Shown here piece after piece: positions 41,186 to 50,112 of a stretch of DNA of 64,000 nucleotides; positions within the stretch are counted from its first letter, which is position 1, and every line of letters starts with the position of its first letter. This DNA comes from JAGRMG01 sp047975215 (lineage in GTDB: Bacteria > Pseudomonadota > Alphaproteobacteria > Rhodobacterales > Rhodobacteraceae). The translations under genes and the position numbers were made by a program. The stretch covers positions 1 to 64,000 of the forward strand of contig JBKEDD010000005.1 of the NCBI GenBank assembly GCA_047975215.1. Reading direction: 5' to 3'. The notes under the pieces are model-generated. The model worked only from the letters and a program-made list of their open reading frames with translations, was not told the DNA's origin and did not search any database.

Positions 41186-42748
41186 ATGACGAAATTCGAC
41201 GCCCCCCAGCCCGATTTCAACGAAATTCTGACACTTCACGGCAAATGGCTGGCCGCGAAACCGGCGGTGGTGCAGAACACGACCACCGTGACCTGGGCCG
41301 AGCTCGACACCCGCCTGAACCGCGTCGCCAACGGGCTCATCGCGCTCGGACTGCGCCGGGGCGACAGGGTGGCGGTGGTCATGGACAATTCCATCGCGAT
41401 GATCGAGGCAATGTTCGGCATCCTGCGTGCCGGCGGCGTCATCGTGCCGCTGAACCTGTCGGTACCGCCCGAGGGCATGGCTGCCATGCTGCGCGACAGC
41501 GCGGTATCGGCGATCTTTGCCGATGCCGGCCTGACCGGGCGTGTCGATACCGTCAGCCGCGATCTGGAATCGCTGCTGGCCGGGGCGCGCATCGCCCATG
41601 GCGAGTCCCCCGATGGCTGGACCGGCTTCGCGGGATGGCGCGACGCCCAACGCCCCGGCAACCCCGGCATCAGGGTGGCGCCCGACGATCTGTTCAACAT
41701 CATCTACTCATCGGGCACCACCGGCATGCCCAAGGGCATCGCCCATGCCCATGCGCGGCGCACCGCCTTCGCCCGCGACATGGCCATATCGCTGCGGCTT
41801 GACACCCAGGCGCGCACCCTGGTGACGATCGGGCTTTATTCCAACATCTCCATGTCCTCGGCGATCTTCACCTTCCTGACGGGCGGCACCGTCTGCATCC
41901 TCGACCGGTTCGATCCGGCCGCCGTGGTGCAGGCGATCGAAGACCATCGCATTACCCATATCCTGATGGTTCCGATCCAGTTCCAGATGATCTGGGACCA
42001 GCCCGGCTTTGGCGGCCGCGACCTGTCCTCGCTGCGATGTATCCTGTCGGTCGGATCGCCTCTGTACAGCGATCTGAAACGCCGCATCATCGACCGCGTC
42101 GGGCCGATTCTGATCGAGGCCTACGGGCTGACCGAGGGGCCGCTGACCATCATCGACGGCGAGGATTGCGCGCGGCTGCCGGGATCGGTCGGCAAGCCGA
42201 TCCTGGGTACCGACATCAGGATAATCGACGACAAGGGCCGCGAAGTGCCCCCCGGCCAGGACGGCGAGATCGTCGGGCGCGGCCCCCACACCATGCCATT
42301 CTACTACAACAACCAGGCCGCCACGGCCGAAACCGTCTGGACCTGCCCGGAAGGGCGCATTTGGCTGCGCACCGGCGATCTGGGGCGGTTCGACGAGGAC
42401 GGGTTCCTCTTCATCGTCGGGCGGCTCAAGGACATGATCCTGTCGGGGGGGCAGAACATCTATCCCTCCGATATCGAAACGGTGCTGATCACGCATCCCG
42501 ATGTGAACGACTGCGCGGTGATCGGCATTCCACACGAGAAATGGGGCGAGACGCCCTTTGCCGTGGTGGTGCCCGAACCGGGCGCTGCGCCCGATCCCGA
42601 CAGCCTGCGCACGTGGGTCAACGACCGGGTGGGCAAGCGCCAGCGCATCGCCGGGGTGGCGCTGCAGGAGATGCTGCCGCGCAATGCCAATGGCAAGGTT
42701 CTCAAGCGCGACCTGCGCGAGATCTACGGGAAGGACAAGGCGGTCTGA
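41186..42748 (+). CDS. AMP-dependent acyl-CoA synthetase (class I adenylate-forming)
   Basis: 520 aa, ATG 41186 with CAGGAGG site. Motifs: IIYSSGTTGMPKGIAHAH (P-loop), IEAYGLTEGPLTI, IWLRTGDLGRFDEDGFLFIVGRLKDMILSGGQNIYPSDIE (with the catalytic Asp and hinge) and NANGKVLKRDLREIYGK (catalytic Lys). It activates a carboxylic acid to the CoA ester; the acid is unknown. It is distinct from the fatty-acid enzyme 200 bases upstream of rpmG. The 3' end lies 5 bases before the rnpB gene, which is on the other strand. Confidence 0.92.
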   Translation: MTKFDAPQPDFNEILTLHGKWLAAKPAVVQNTTTVTWAELDTRLNRVANGLIALGLRRGDRVAVVMDNSIAMIEAMFGILRAGGVIVPLNLSVPPEGMAAMLRDSAVSAIFADAGLTGRVDTVSRDLESLLAGARIAHGESPDGWTGFAGWRDAQRPGNPGIRVAPDDLFNIIYSSGTTGMPKGIAHAHARRTAFARDMAISLRLDTQARTLVTIGLYSNISMSSAIFTFLTGGTVCILDRFDPAAVVQAIEDHRITHILMVPIQFQMIWDQPGFGGRDLSSLRCILSVGSPLYSDLKRRIIDRVGPILIEAYGLTEGPLTIIDGEDCARLPGSVGKPILGTDIRIIDDKGREVPPGQDGEIVGRGPHTMPFYYNNQAATAETVWTCPEGRIWLRTGDLGRFDEDGFLFIVGRLKDMILSGGQNIYPSDIETVLITHPDVNDCAVIGIPHEKWGETPFAVVVPEPGAAPDPDSLRTWVNDRVGKRQRIAGVALQEMLPRNANGKVLKRDLREIYGKDKAV

Positions 42749-42753
42749 TGCGC

Positions 42754-43176
42754 GCGGAGGGCCTGTAAGCCGGATTCTGTTCCCGACGGGTTGCCCCGCC
42801 GTTCGATGACCATTCATCTGGGACGCGCGTCGCCGCGCGCCTCTTGCTGCCAACCCGACCCCTCTTGGCTGAAGCGGGCCTAGCGGCGGTATCCGGTTGC
42901 CCGGACCGGCCCGCGCGGGGGTCCTATTCGGCATTGCTCCCGGTGGGGCTTGCCGTGCCGGGGCCGTTGCCGTCCCCGCGGTGGGCTCTTGCCCCACCGT
43001 TTCACCCTTACCGGCCCGGGGGCCGGCGGTCTGTTCTCTGTGGCGCTTTCCGTCGGGTCCGCGGCGGATTGCCCCGCCGTTCCCGCCCGGGCGGTCCCCG
43101 GCACCGTTGCTTCAGGGAGTCCGGACTTTCCTCTGCGCCGGGATCACCCCGCCACAGCGGCCATCCGGCCCTCCGC
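42754..43176 (-). ncRNA. rnpB: RNase P RNA
   Basis: On the minus strand, GCGGAGGGCC at the 5' side and its exact complement GGCCCTCCGC at the 3' end form the P1 helix (43167-43176 with 42754-42763). The conserved GAGGAAAGTCCGGACTCC core (complement of 43121-43138 area) and the 3' core ACAGAATCCGGCTTACAG, typical of P4 pairing partners, are present, and the length of about 423 bases is right for an alphaproteobacterial RNase P RNA. It is the catalytic RNA that trims tRNA 5' ends. Open frames on either strand here are not genes. The ends are placed by P1 pairing and may be off by a few bases. Confidence 0.95.
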
Positions 43177-43248
43177 GCCCGCCCGACATATGCGCAAGCG
43201 CGCCGTCGCGCAATGCCGCGCCGAGGGTCCACGCGCCAATGGCGGGCG

Positions 43249-43917
43249 TCAGCCGCCTTCGCCATCCGCGCCGGGCGCATCGGGCAACGCATCCATATCC
43301 GCACGACAAAGCCGCCCCCGGCCCCAGGGGCGGAACCGCAGCCGCACGGTTTCAAGCAGCAGCGCGTCATCCATCGCGGCGGTAAAGCCCGCGGCACGGG
43401 CACGGGCGCGAAACCGCGAGGCGTCCACCGGCCCGCCGCCGCCGCGCCCGGCCGGGCGCGCCAGCCCGCTTTGCGCCAGACGCCCCCAGTCGAATCGCGG
43501 TCCCGGGTCGCGCTTGCGCCCCGGCGCCATGTCGGAATGGCCGATCACGCCCGCGCGCCCGATCGACCAGCGGTCCATTATGGCGGGCATCAGGCGTTCG
43601 AGCGCAGCCATCTGTGCCTCCGCGAAGGGATGATCGCCGCGATTGTCCAGTTCGATGCCGATAGAGCGTGAGTTGATGTCGCAATGTCCCGCCCACTCGC
43701 CCGCCCCGGCGTGCCACGCCCGCGCGGCCTCCTCGACCATCTGCCAGATGGTACCGTCACTGCCGATCAGGTAATGCGCCGAAACCTCGGCCCGAGGGTC
43801 GCACAGCCGGTCGAGCGCGGCGTTCGCATCCGCCATCGCCGTGTGGTGCAACACGATCAGCGTCGGTTTCAGCCCGTCGCGCCGTTCTCCGAACGAGGGC
43901 GAAGGGCGCCATCGCAC
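43249..43917 (-). CDS. N-acetylmuramoyl-L-alanine amidase (AmpD/AmiD type, Amidase_2)
   Basis: 222 aa from a GTG at 43917. The zinc site is visible: LIVLHHTAM (first His), INSRSIGIELDNRG and IGHSDMAPGRKRDPGPRFDW (second His and the loop with the third ligand Asp), very close to AmpD. No signal peptide or lipobox is seen, so a cytoplasmic anhydro-muropeptide amidase in wall recycling is likely. The C-terminal third (Arg/Gly-rich, then AAMDDALLLETVRLRFRPWG) is extra, with a peptidoglycan-binding-like look. It starts 15 bases after the stop of the lipoprotein gene upstream. Confidence 0.88.
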   Translation of the reverse strand: MRWRPSPSFGERRDGLKPTLIVLHHTAMADANAALDRLCDPRAEVSAHYLIGSDGTIWQMVEEAARAWHAGAGEWAGHCDINSRSIGIELDNRGDHPFAEAQMAALERLMPAIMDRWSIGRAGVIGHSDMAPGRKRDPGPRFDWGRLAQSGLARPAGRGGGGPVDASRFRARARAAGFTAAMDDALLLETVRLRFRPWGRGRLCRADMDALPDAPGADGEGG

Positions 43918-43931
43918 CGGCGGCGGCGCGT

Positions 43932-44771
43932 TCAGTTCTGCACCGCTTTGCGAAACGGCGCCGGATCCCAGGCGCAGGCATAGCCGTCGCCATCGGGATC
44001 CAGCCCCAGCCTGTCACGCTCGGGGCCGCCACGATCCAGGAATGCGATCTGCGCCTGATCGTCAGAAGGATACTTGCCGCAATTACGGGCCGCCTTGGCT
44101 GCAAGGTTGAAGCCGGTGCGCGAATAGATGCGCGTGCCCACGGGATTGGATGCGGCAAGCGCATAGCGCACGATATTGGGCGAATCGCCGCCCGATCGCG
44201 GCGGCAGAGCCGTCGGCGCAATCTGCTGATATTGCTCACTATTTTTTGCGATTCTCTGGGCGTCGCTCTGGATGGTCTCGCGGCTGGACACGGCGGCAAA
44301 GTCGTTTTCATCCGAGATCGCGGCATTGCCGTAGTTTCCCGGCGGCGGGTTTGACGGGCTTGCCTGCACCGGCGGCACGCCGGAATTGGCCGAAGCCGCG
44401 GCAAGCGCGGCGGCGGTTTCCCTGGCGATATCGTCGGAATCGCCACTGCCGGAAGGGGCCGGTACCTGTGCCGCCGGGACTGCCGGAGCCTGCGCCGTGG
44501 CCGCAAGCGGCATCGGCTGGCCGGGCGCAGCCGCGATGTCCTGCGGTTGCGCGGCCCAGCCCCCCGGTGCCGGTTCCAGCGTTTCCGAGGACACCGCCGA
44601 AGGCGGGATCAGCGGATCGCCCGTGATAGTGCCGCCACCCGCCAGCGCGGCCTCTCGGGCGCGTTGGGACTGAGGCGAATTGTCAAACCCGATACCGGCG
44701 CCGCTGTCGGGGACCGCCGGGGAACACGCCCCCAGAACGCCCAGGACCAGGGCGGTTGGAATGATGCGCAT
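43932..44771 (-). CDS. Lipoprotein with excalibur-like C-terminus
   Basis: 279 aa. A lipobox (VLGVLGAC, Cys18) follows a short leader. The long middle (about residues 40-190) is Ala/Pro/Ser-rich and low in complexity, probably disordered. The last third has the conserved part: NPVGTRIYSRTGFNLAAKAARNCGKYPSDDQAQIAFLDRGGPERDRLGLDPDGDGYACAWDPAPFRKAVQ. The DPDGDGYACAWDPAPFR end is the excalibur-type metal-binding motif also seen in nuclease-associated proteins. Role unknown, probably envelope-associated. The start at 44771 lies just inside the gatA 3' end region, on the same strand. Confidence 0.85.
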   Translation of the reverse strand: MRIIPTALVLGVLGACSPAVPDSGAGIGFDNSPQSQRAREAALAGGGTITGDPLIPPSAVSSETLEPAPGGWAAQPQDIAAAPGQPMPLAATAQAPAVPAAQVPAPSGSGDSDDIARETAAALAAASANSGVPPVQASPSNPPPGNYGNAAISDENDFAAVSSRETIQSDAQRIAKNSEQYQQIAPTALPPRSGGDSPNIVRYALAASNPVGTRIYSRTGFNLAAKAARNCGKYPSDDQAQIAFLDRGGPERDRLGLDPDGDGYACAWDPAPFRKAVQN

Positions 44772-44811
44772 GACTGCCGTCCTGCCGTTCCTGCTCTTGT
44801 CGGGCGGCGTC

Positions 44812-46299
44812 TTACCACCATTTGCCCGGTTTGGCCACAAACCCGGCCGCCGTTTCCAGCGCGTAGGCGGTGTTCAGCAGTTCGCCTTCCTCCCAGGGGC
44901 GGCCGATCAGTTGCAACCCAAGCGGCAGCCCATGTTTGTCGAGCCCGGCGGGCACCGATAGTCCCGGCAGACCGGCCAGGTTCACCGTCACGGTGAACAC
45001 GTCGTTGAGATACATCCGCACCGGGTCGGCATCGGCAATATCACCCAACCCGAACGCGGCCGAGGGTGTGGCCGGTGTAAGGATCGCGTCGGTGCCTTCC
45101 GCGAACACGGTCTCGAAATCGCGCTTGATCAAGGTGCGCACCTTGCGGGCACGGTTGTAATAGGCGTCATAGAACCCCGCCGAAAGAACGTAGGTGCCGA
45201 TCATCACGCGACGCTGCACCTCGGGCCCGAAGCCCTCGGCGCGGGTCTTTTCGTACATCTCGGTGATGCCGTCGCCCCGGGCAAGCGCGGCACGGTGGCC
45301 ATAGCGCACGCCGTCATAGCGCGCCAGGTTCGAGGACGCCTCGGCCGGCGCGATGACGTAATAGGCCGGCAGCGCGTATTTCGTGTGCGGCAGCGAGATA
45401 TCGACGATCTCGGCACCGGCGTCGCGCAGCATGTCGGCGCCTTGCGCCCACAGCGCCCCGATCTCTTCGGGCATGCCATCCATGCGGTATTCGCGCGGGA
45501 TGCCAATACGCTGGCCGCGAATATCGCCGCTCAGCATCGCCTCGAAATCGGGCACCGGAAGGTCGGCGCTGGTCGAATCCATTGGATCGTGGCCGCACAT
45601 CGCCCCGAGCATGATGGCGGCGTCGCGCACCGACTTTGTCATCGGCCCGGCCTGGTCGAGCGATGAGGCGAACGCGATGATGCCCCAGCGCGAACAGCGC
45701 CCGTAGGTCGGCTTTATGCCGGTAATGCCGGTAAAGGCCGCCGGCTGCCGGATCGAACCGCCGGTATCGGTGCCGGTGGCCGCCAGGCACAGATCGGCGG
45801 CAACGGCCGCGGCCGACCCGCCCGACGAGCCGCCCGGTGTCAGCGCAGCTTCGTCGTTGCCGCGCCGCCAGGGGCTGATGGCGTTGCCATAGGTGGAAGT
45901 TTCGTTGCTGCTGCCCATGGCGAATTCGTCCATGTTCAGCTTGCCCAGCATCACCGCGCCAGCGTCGGCCAGTTTCTGGCTGACGGTGGATTCGTATTCC
46001 GGCACGAACCCCTGGAGGATGCGCGACCCGGCCTGGCTGGGGACGCCCCTGGTACAGAACAGGTCCTTGATGCCGATAGGCAGCCCGCACATTGCCGGCG
46101 CATCCCCGGCCGCGATCCGCGCATCCGCGGCACGGGCGCGTTCGAGCGCGATGTCGGGCGTCTCGTGCACGAAGGCGTTGAGCGCCTTTGCATCTTCGAT
46201 CGCGGCAAGGCAGGCCTCGGTCAGTTCCAGCGATGTCGTCTCGCCCCGGCGCAGCGCGTCGCGGGCCCCGGCCAGCCCAAGCTCGTTCAGTTCGCTCAT
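44812..46299 (-). CDS. gatA: Asp/Glu-tRNA amidotransferase subunit A
   Basis: 495 aa. The amidase-signature triad region is complete: PIGIKDLFCTRGVPSQAGS (catalytic Lys), GGSSGGSAAAVAADLC (cis-Ser) and TDTGGSIRQPAA (nucleophilic Ser). GatA releases ammonia from glutamine for transamidation of Glu-tRNA(Gln) and, in some organisms, Asp-tRNA(Asn) in the GatCAB complex. The start MSELNELGLAGARDALRRGE follows the gatC stop by one base. gatB is not in this window. Confidence 0.97.
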   Translation of the reverse strand: MSELNELGLAGARDALRRGETTSLELTEACLAAIEDAKALNAFVHETPDIALERARAADARIAAGDAPAMCGLPIGIKDLFCTRGVPSQAGSRILQGFVPEYESTVSQKLADAGAVMLGKLNMDEFAMGSSNETSTYGNAISPWRRGNDEAALTPGGSSGGSAAAVAADLCLAATGTDTGGSIRQPAAFTGITGIKPTYGRCSRWGIIAFASSLDQAGPMTKSVRDAAIMLGAMCGHDPMDSTSADLPVPDFEAMLSGDIRGQRIGIPREYRMDGMPEEIGALWAQGADMLRDAGAEIVDISLPHTKYALPAYYVIAPAEASSNLARYDGVRYGHRAALARGDGITEMYEKTRAEGFGPEVQRRVMIGTYVLSAGFYDAYYNRARKVRTLIKRDFETVFAEGTDAILTPATPSAAFGLGDIADADPVRMYLNDVFTVTVNLAGLPGLSVPAGLDKHGLPLGLQLIGRPWEEGELLNTAYALETAAGFVAKPGKWW

Positions 46300-46300
46300 G

Positions 46301-46588
46301 TCACTCCACCACCTTGGGAACCGCGAAGAACCCCTCGCGGGTATCGGGCGCATTGGCAAGGATCCGGCCCGGCTGGTTGCCGTCGGTCACGACATCGTCA
46401 CGCCGTTTCAGCCGCATCGGCGTGACCGAAGTCATCGGTTCGACCCCGACAACATCGACCTCGTTGAGCTGTTCGATAAAGCCCAGGATGGTGTTGAATT
46501 CCGACGCCAGCGCCGGCAGCGCATCACCCTCCACCCTGATCCGGGCCAGTTTCGCCACCTTGGCGGCGGTATCTTGGTCGATCGACAT
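46301..46588 (-). CDS. gatC: Asp/Glu-tRNA amidotransferase subunit C
   Basis: 95 aa, the family size. The sequence MSIDQDTAAKVAKLARIRV, the ALASEFNTILGFIEQLNEVDVVGVEPMTSVTPMRLKRRDD block and the PFFAVPKVVE-like end (EGFFAVPKVVE) are diagnostic of GatC. It wraps around GatA and GatB to hold the complex together. It overlaps nothing and is the first gene of the gatCA pair. Confidence 0.97.
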   Translation of the reverse strand: MSIDQDTAAKVAKLARIRVEGDALPALASEFNTILGFIEQLNEVDVVGVEPMTSVTPMRLKRRDDVVTDGNQPGRILANAPDTREGFFAVPKVVE

Positions 46589-46686
46589 GGGCGGTCCCCC
46601 TTTCGTGCCGGATTGCGCGTTACCGGGCGTTTACCGCCGGCCGGGCACGGTCGCAAGCGGTTCGCGACGCCCCGGCGGCGCGCCTT

Positions 46687-46709
46687 GAGTATTTTTGACC
46701 AGAAAGAAG
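46687..46709 (-). repeat. Copy 1 of an intergenic 23-bp motif
   Basis: GAGTATTTTTGACC then AGAAAGAAG, reading on the plus strand. A near-identical copy stands at 50079-50101. Both lie 12-37 bases beyond the stop codon of a minus-strand gene (here the MFS transporter), suggesting a shared 3'-end or processing signal, in minus orientation CTTCTTTCT-GGTC. Confidence 0.6.
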
Positions 46710-46745
46710 GCCAGGGCGGACAGCGCCGGGCCGGGGGCGACGAGA

Positions 46746-47939
46746 TCAGGCCGCGCAGGGCACCGCCCGGCCGGTCCGGGGCAGCGACAGCACCAGCGCC
46801 AGAGCCAGGGCCGCCAGCACCAGCAGGCCGCAAAAGGCCATGAAGTAGCTGCCTGTCAGATCGAACATCAGACCGGCAAGAACCGGGCCGATGCCGCCTC
46901 CGATCGTGCCGAAGAACAGCACCGTGCCAAAGATCGCGCCATGCGCGCGCATGCCGAAATATTCCGCCACCATGGGCGAGACCACCACGAACAGACCGCC
47001 GTGGCCGAACCCGTAGAGCGCGACCACGCCGTGAAGGGCGCCATGGGCCGTAACGGCGATGAACCCCGCCAGACTGGCCATCAGGGCGCCGAGACACAGC
47101 GCCAGCGAGGCGCGGCCCCCGATCAGGTCGGCCAGTTTGCCCATGCCCAGCCGGCCCGCAATGCTGGAGGCGCCGACCACCGAGAGCAGCCCCGCGGCGC
47201 TGGCGGCATTCATGCCCAGATCCATCCCGTGCACCGCCAGATGGGTCGGCACGGTCATGAGCGAGGTGAAGAACAGGAACTGGATGGCACAGAGCGTCCA
47301 GAACACGCGCCCGCGGCGCGCCTCGCCATAGCTTTGCCCCTCGGGCGTGATCGCCGGGCGGGCACCGCTGCGAATGACGGGGCCCGGCGGGCGCATCATC
47401 AGCGCCGCGACCAGCAACAGCGCCGTGGCCGCCAGCCCCATCGCCATCAGCGTCGATTGCCAGCCCATGCGCAGGATCAGCGCGGCGACCAGTGGCGGCA
47501 CCGCGACCTGGCCCAGCGCCGTTCCGACCTTGACCACCGCCGACATCATGCCGCGTCGCGCGGCAAAACTGCGCGCCACGGTGGAGAGCGTGACAACATC
47601 GTGGGTGCTGAGCCCGGCCCCCATGAACGTGGCGCAGATGACAAGCAGTTGCCAGGGCTGGCCGACCTGCGACATCAGTACGAAACCCAGCCCGTAGACG
47701 ACACCGGACGCGGCAAGCACGCGCGGCGCGCCGTAGCGGTCGCTCAGCCGGCCGCCGACCATCGCCAACGTGCCCATCATGAGGAAAGCCAGCGCCGAGC
47801 AGGCCGACAGCAGCGTGCGCGACCAGCCGAACTCGGTCTCGAACACCTTGAAGAACATCCCGAAGGCGAACAGAAGCCCGATCACCGTGAACTGGGTCAG
47901 GCATGCTCCGGCGACGACGATATAGCGTGAGCGCATCAC
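46746..47939 (-). CDS. MFS transporter
   Basis: 397 aa with twelve membrane helices. The N-terminal half has GRLSDRYGAPRVL (the loop 2-3 MFS motif) and the half-molecule duplication is apparent (second loop GKLADLIGGRASLALCLG). The first helix begins with YIVVAGACLTQFTVIGLLFAFGMFFKVFETEFGWSR, which resembles the monocarboxylate/oxalate-formate-like antiporter group. Substrate unknown. It is on the same strand as the P1 peptidase gene; before IS insertion about 40 bases would have separated them, so they were probably one transcription unit. Confidence 0.9.
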   Translation of the reverse strand: MMRSRYIVVAGACLTQFTVIGLLFAFGMFFKVFETEFGWSRTLLSACSALAFLMMGTLAMVGGRLSDRYGAPRVLAASGVVYGLGFVLMSQVGQPWQLLVICATFMGAGLSTHDVVTLSTVARSFAARRGMMSAVVKVGTALGQVAVPPLVAALILRMGWQSTLMAMGLAATALLLVAALMMRPPGPVIRSGARPAITPEGQSYGEARRGRVFWTLCAIQFLFFTSLMTVPTHLAVHGMDLGMNAASAAGLLSVVGASSIAGRLGMGKLADLIGGRASLALCLGALMASLAGFIAVTAHGALHGVVALYGFGHGGLFVVVSPMVAEYFGMRAHGAIFGTVLFFGTIGGGIGPVLAGLMFDLTGSYFMAFCGLLVLAALALALVLSLPRTGRAVPCAA

Positions 47940-47979
47940 CCCCTCCGCCGGTCCCCTTGCCGGCCCGCCAAAGGCTTAG

Positions 47980-48992
47980 GTGTTTGATCCCACGGTTTGA
48001 TGGTGTGATCCTTTCGTTGGAATGGAAGGAAACACTATGGGACAAGTTCGTCACGGGAGCGCCACGACCACGCACGCCGTCCGAGCAGCGATACAGCGAT
48101 CGCAAGCTACGCTCGCGGAGCTGAGCCGAGAGTTGGGGATCAACCCCAAGACCGTTGCGAAGTGGCGCAAGCGGCAGACCGTCGAGGATCGGAAGACCGG
48201 CCCCAAAGAGCCACGTTCAACCGTTCTCAGCGAAGATGAGGAAGCGATGGTTGTCGCGTTCCGGCGGCACACCCTGTTGCCGTTGGACGATTGTCTTTAT
48301 GCCTTGCAGCCGTCGATCCCGCACCTGACCCGTTCTTCTCTGCATCGTTGTCTTCAGCGGCATGGCATTTCGCGTCTTCCAGATGTCGAGGGCGACAAGC
48401 CCAAGCGGCAGAAATTCAAGAGATACCCGATTGGCTATTTCCATATCGATATCGCCGAGGTCAGAACAGAAGAGGGCAAACTCCATCTCCTTGTCGCCAT
48501 TGACCGAACCAGCAAGTTTGCCGTGGCGAAGCTGGTGGAGAAGGCGAACCGCAAGACAGCCTGGGAGTTCCTGGAGCACCTGCTGGAGGCTGTGCCTTAC
48601 AATATCCACACGATCTTGACCGACAACGGCATCCAGTTCGCCGAGCAGCCTCGGAACCGAAACAGCGTCACCTTCCGCAAAATGCGCTTCGACATGATCT
48701 GTGAAGCCAATGGGATCGAGCATCGCCTGACGAAGCCGAACCATCCCTGGACCAATGGCCAAGTCGAGAGGATGAACCGCACCATCAAAGAGGCCACGGT
48801 TAAACGGTATCACTATGACGGCCACGATCAGCTTCGCAGCCATCTTGCCGACTTCCTGGATGCTTACAACTTCGCACGACGCTTGAAGACGCTCAGCGGT
48901 CTCACGCCCTACGAATACATTTGCAAAATCTGGACATCAGAGCCTGATCGATTCATCCTAAATCCGATCCACCAGATGCCGGGACTGAACAC
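47980..48992 (+). mobile_element. Intact IS481-family insertion sequence
   Basis: A 1013-bp element with terminal inverted repeats GTGTTTGATCCC (47980-47991) and, on the opposite end, GTGTTCAGTCCC (complement of 48981-48992), nine of twelve matching. It carries one DDE transposase gene. The flanks are TTAG (47976-47979) and CTAG (48993-48996), close to the CTAG target known for this family. Codon usage and base composition in the element are lower in GC than in the neighbours, suggesting recent arrival. Confidence 0.85.
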
Positions 48993-48996
48993 CTAG
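48037..48996 (+). CDS. IS481-family transposase
   Basis: 319 aa. The N-terminal HTH (TLAELSRELGINPKTVAKWRKRQT) is followed by the rve/DDE core: YFHIDIAEVRTEEGK (first Asp), HTILTDNGIQF (second Asp) and WTNGQVERMNRTIKEATVKR (Glu). The frame is intact, so the protein should be active. An AAGGAAA site precedes ATG 48037; an earlier ATG at 48022 lacks one. Its TAG stop (48994-48996) lies outside the inverted repeat, supplied by the CTAG target sequence. Confidence 0.95.
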   Translation: MGQVRHGSATTTHAVRAAIQRSQATLAELSRELGINPKTVAKWRKRQTVEDRKTGPKEPRSTVLSEDEEAMVVAFRRHTLLPLDDCLYALQPSIPHLTRSSLHRCLQRHGISRLPDVEGDKPKRQKFKRYPIGYFHIDIAEVRTEEGKLHLLVAIDRTSKFAVAKLVEKANRKTAWEFLEHLLEAVPYNIHTILTDNGIQFAEQPRNRNSVTFRKMRFDMICEANGIEHRLTKPNHPWTNGQVERMNRTIKEATVKRYHYDGHDQLRSHLADFLDAYNFARRLKTLSGLTPYEYICKIWTSEPDRFILNPIHQMPGLNT

Positions 48997-50006
48997 ATGT
49001 TTTCCTGTGCCCAGCAGGGCAGCGTATCACCGGGTTCGGGGGTGGCGTGATAGATCGCCCGGGCGATGGCCCGGCTGAGGCAAAGCGCCGCGGCGTGGCC
49101 TATCTCGCCGGGGCTGCTGTTGGGGTCGGACAGCGGACGCGCGCCGGTGGACAGGGCAAAGACCAGGTCGCCGTCGAACGGCGAATGACAGGGAAGGATG
49201 GCGCGTGCGATGCCATCATGGGCGGCCACCGCAAGACGCTGGCACTGCGCCTTGGTCAGGTCTGCGTCGGTGGCGACGATGGCGATGGTGGTGTTGGCGT
49301 GCTGCTGCGTCTGCCCCATCATGGATTGCAACCGGCGGCTTTGCAGGGTCCGGCCCAGCCCGGCGGCCGGATCGGGACCGAGACCGCCGAATTCGCCGCC
49401 GATCTCGAACGGGGCGGCCCAGAAATGCCGCTCGCCGGGGGTGGTGACGCTGCCCATGGGGTTGGCCGCCACCAGCGCGCCGACACATGTGCCGTCTTCC
49501 AGCACCAGCGACGCCGAACCCAGCCCGCCCTTGTGCATTGCGCTGAGTGCGCCGGCGCCGGCGCCTGCGGTGCCGATATCGAACTGATCGGAGGCGGATT
49601 CGAGCGCGGCGCGGCCCAGCGCGCGATAGGGGTTTTCGCGCCAGTCCTTGTTGCCCCCGTTCAGCAGGTCGAACAGGATCGCGCCCGGCACGATGGGAAT
49701 CACCGCCGCGCCGAGCCGGAAGCCCCGGCCGCTTTCGCGCAGCCCGTCCATGACGCCCGAACAGGCATCCAGCCCGTAGGCCGAACCGCCCGACAGCACC
49801 AGCGCGTCGATGGCAGCAACGGATTTGTCGGGTGCGAGCAGGTCGGTTTCGCGCGTGCCCGGCGCGCCGCCCATGACATGCACCGATGCGACAAAGGGCG
49901 AGGCGGCGCTCAGCACGGTGGCGCCCGATTTCAGCCCCGCGTCATGCGCGTTGCCGACGACGAGGCCGGGGACATCGGTGATCAGGTTCCTGGCGCCGGG
50001 TTTCAT
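48993..50006 (-). CDS. P1 (S58, DmpA-like) family peptidase
   Basis: 337 aa. The ATG at 50006 begins MKPGARNLITDVPGLVVGNAHDAGL, the family opening; then VHVMGGAPGTRETDLLAPD, LVLSGGSAYGLDACSGVM and GTAGAGAGALSAM. The N-terminal-nucleophile cleavage region is TQQHANTTIAIVATDADL, where autoproteolysis before the Thr gives the active enzyme. Such enzymes are aminopeptidases or beta-peptidyl amidases. Its TAG stop is the complement of bases 48993-48995, within the CTAG at the IS boundary, so the insertion left the coding sequence whole. The next minus-strand gene downstream is the MFS transporter beyond the IS. Confidence 0.9.
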   Translation of the reverse strand: MKPGARNLITDVPGLVVGNAHDAGLKSGATVLSAASPFVASVHVMGGAPGTRETDLLAPDKSVAAIDALVLSGGSAYGLDACSGVMDGLRESGRGFRLGAAVIPIVPGAILFDLLNGGNKDWRENPYRALGRAALESASDQFDIGTAGAGAGALSAMHKGGLGSASLVLEDGTCVGALVAANPMGSVTTPGERHFWAAPFEIGGEFGGLGPDPAAGLGRTLQSRRLQSMMGQTQQHANTTIAIVATDADLTKAQCQRLAVAAHDGIARAILPCHSPFDGDLVFALSTGARPLSDPNSSPGEIGHAAALCLSRAIARAIYHATPEPGDTLPCWAQENI

Positions 50007-50078
50007 GCAATTTTTCCTGTCAGGCGGTGCGTGCTGCGCACGCAGGCTGTTTGTTCGCGCCCGTTCCGGGCGCGGATC

Positions 50079-50101
50079 GAGTATTTGAGACCAGAAAGAA
50101 G
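50079..50101 (-). repeat. Copy 2 of the intergenic 23-bp motif
   Basis: GAGTATTTGAGACC then AGAAAGAAG: the same element as at 46687-46709, differing at a few central bases. It lies 12 bases beyond the stop of the minus-strand SDR gene and ahead of the P1 peptidase start. Confidence 0.6.
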
Positions 50102-50112
50102 CCGATACGCCG

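Noticed and set aside
42754..43176. Open frames on both strands over the rnpB gene
   Set aside because: The sequence is accounted for by RNase P RNA with its P1 helix and conserved cores.
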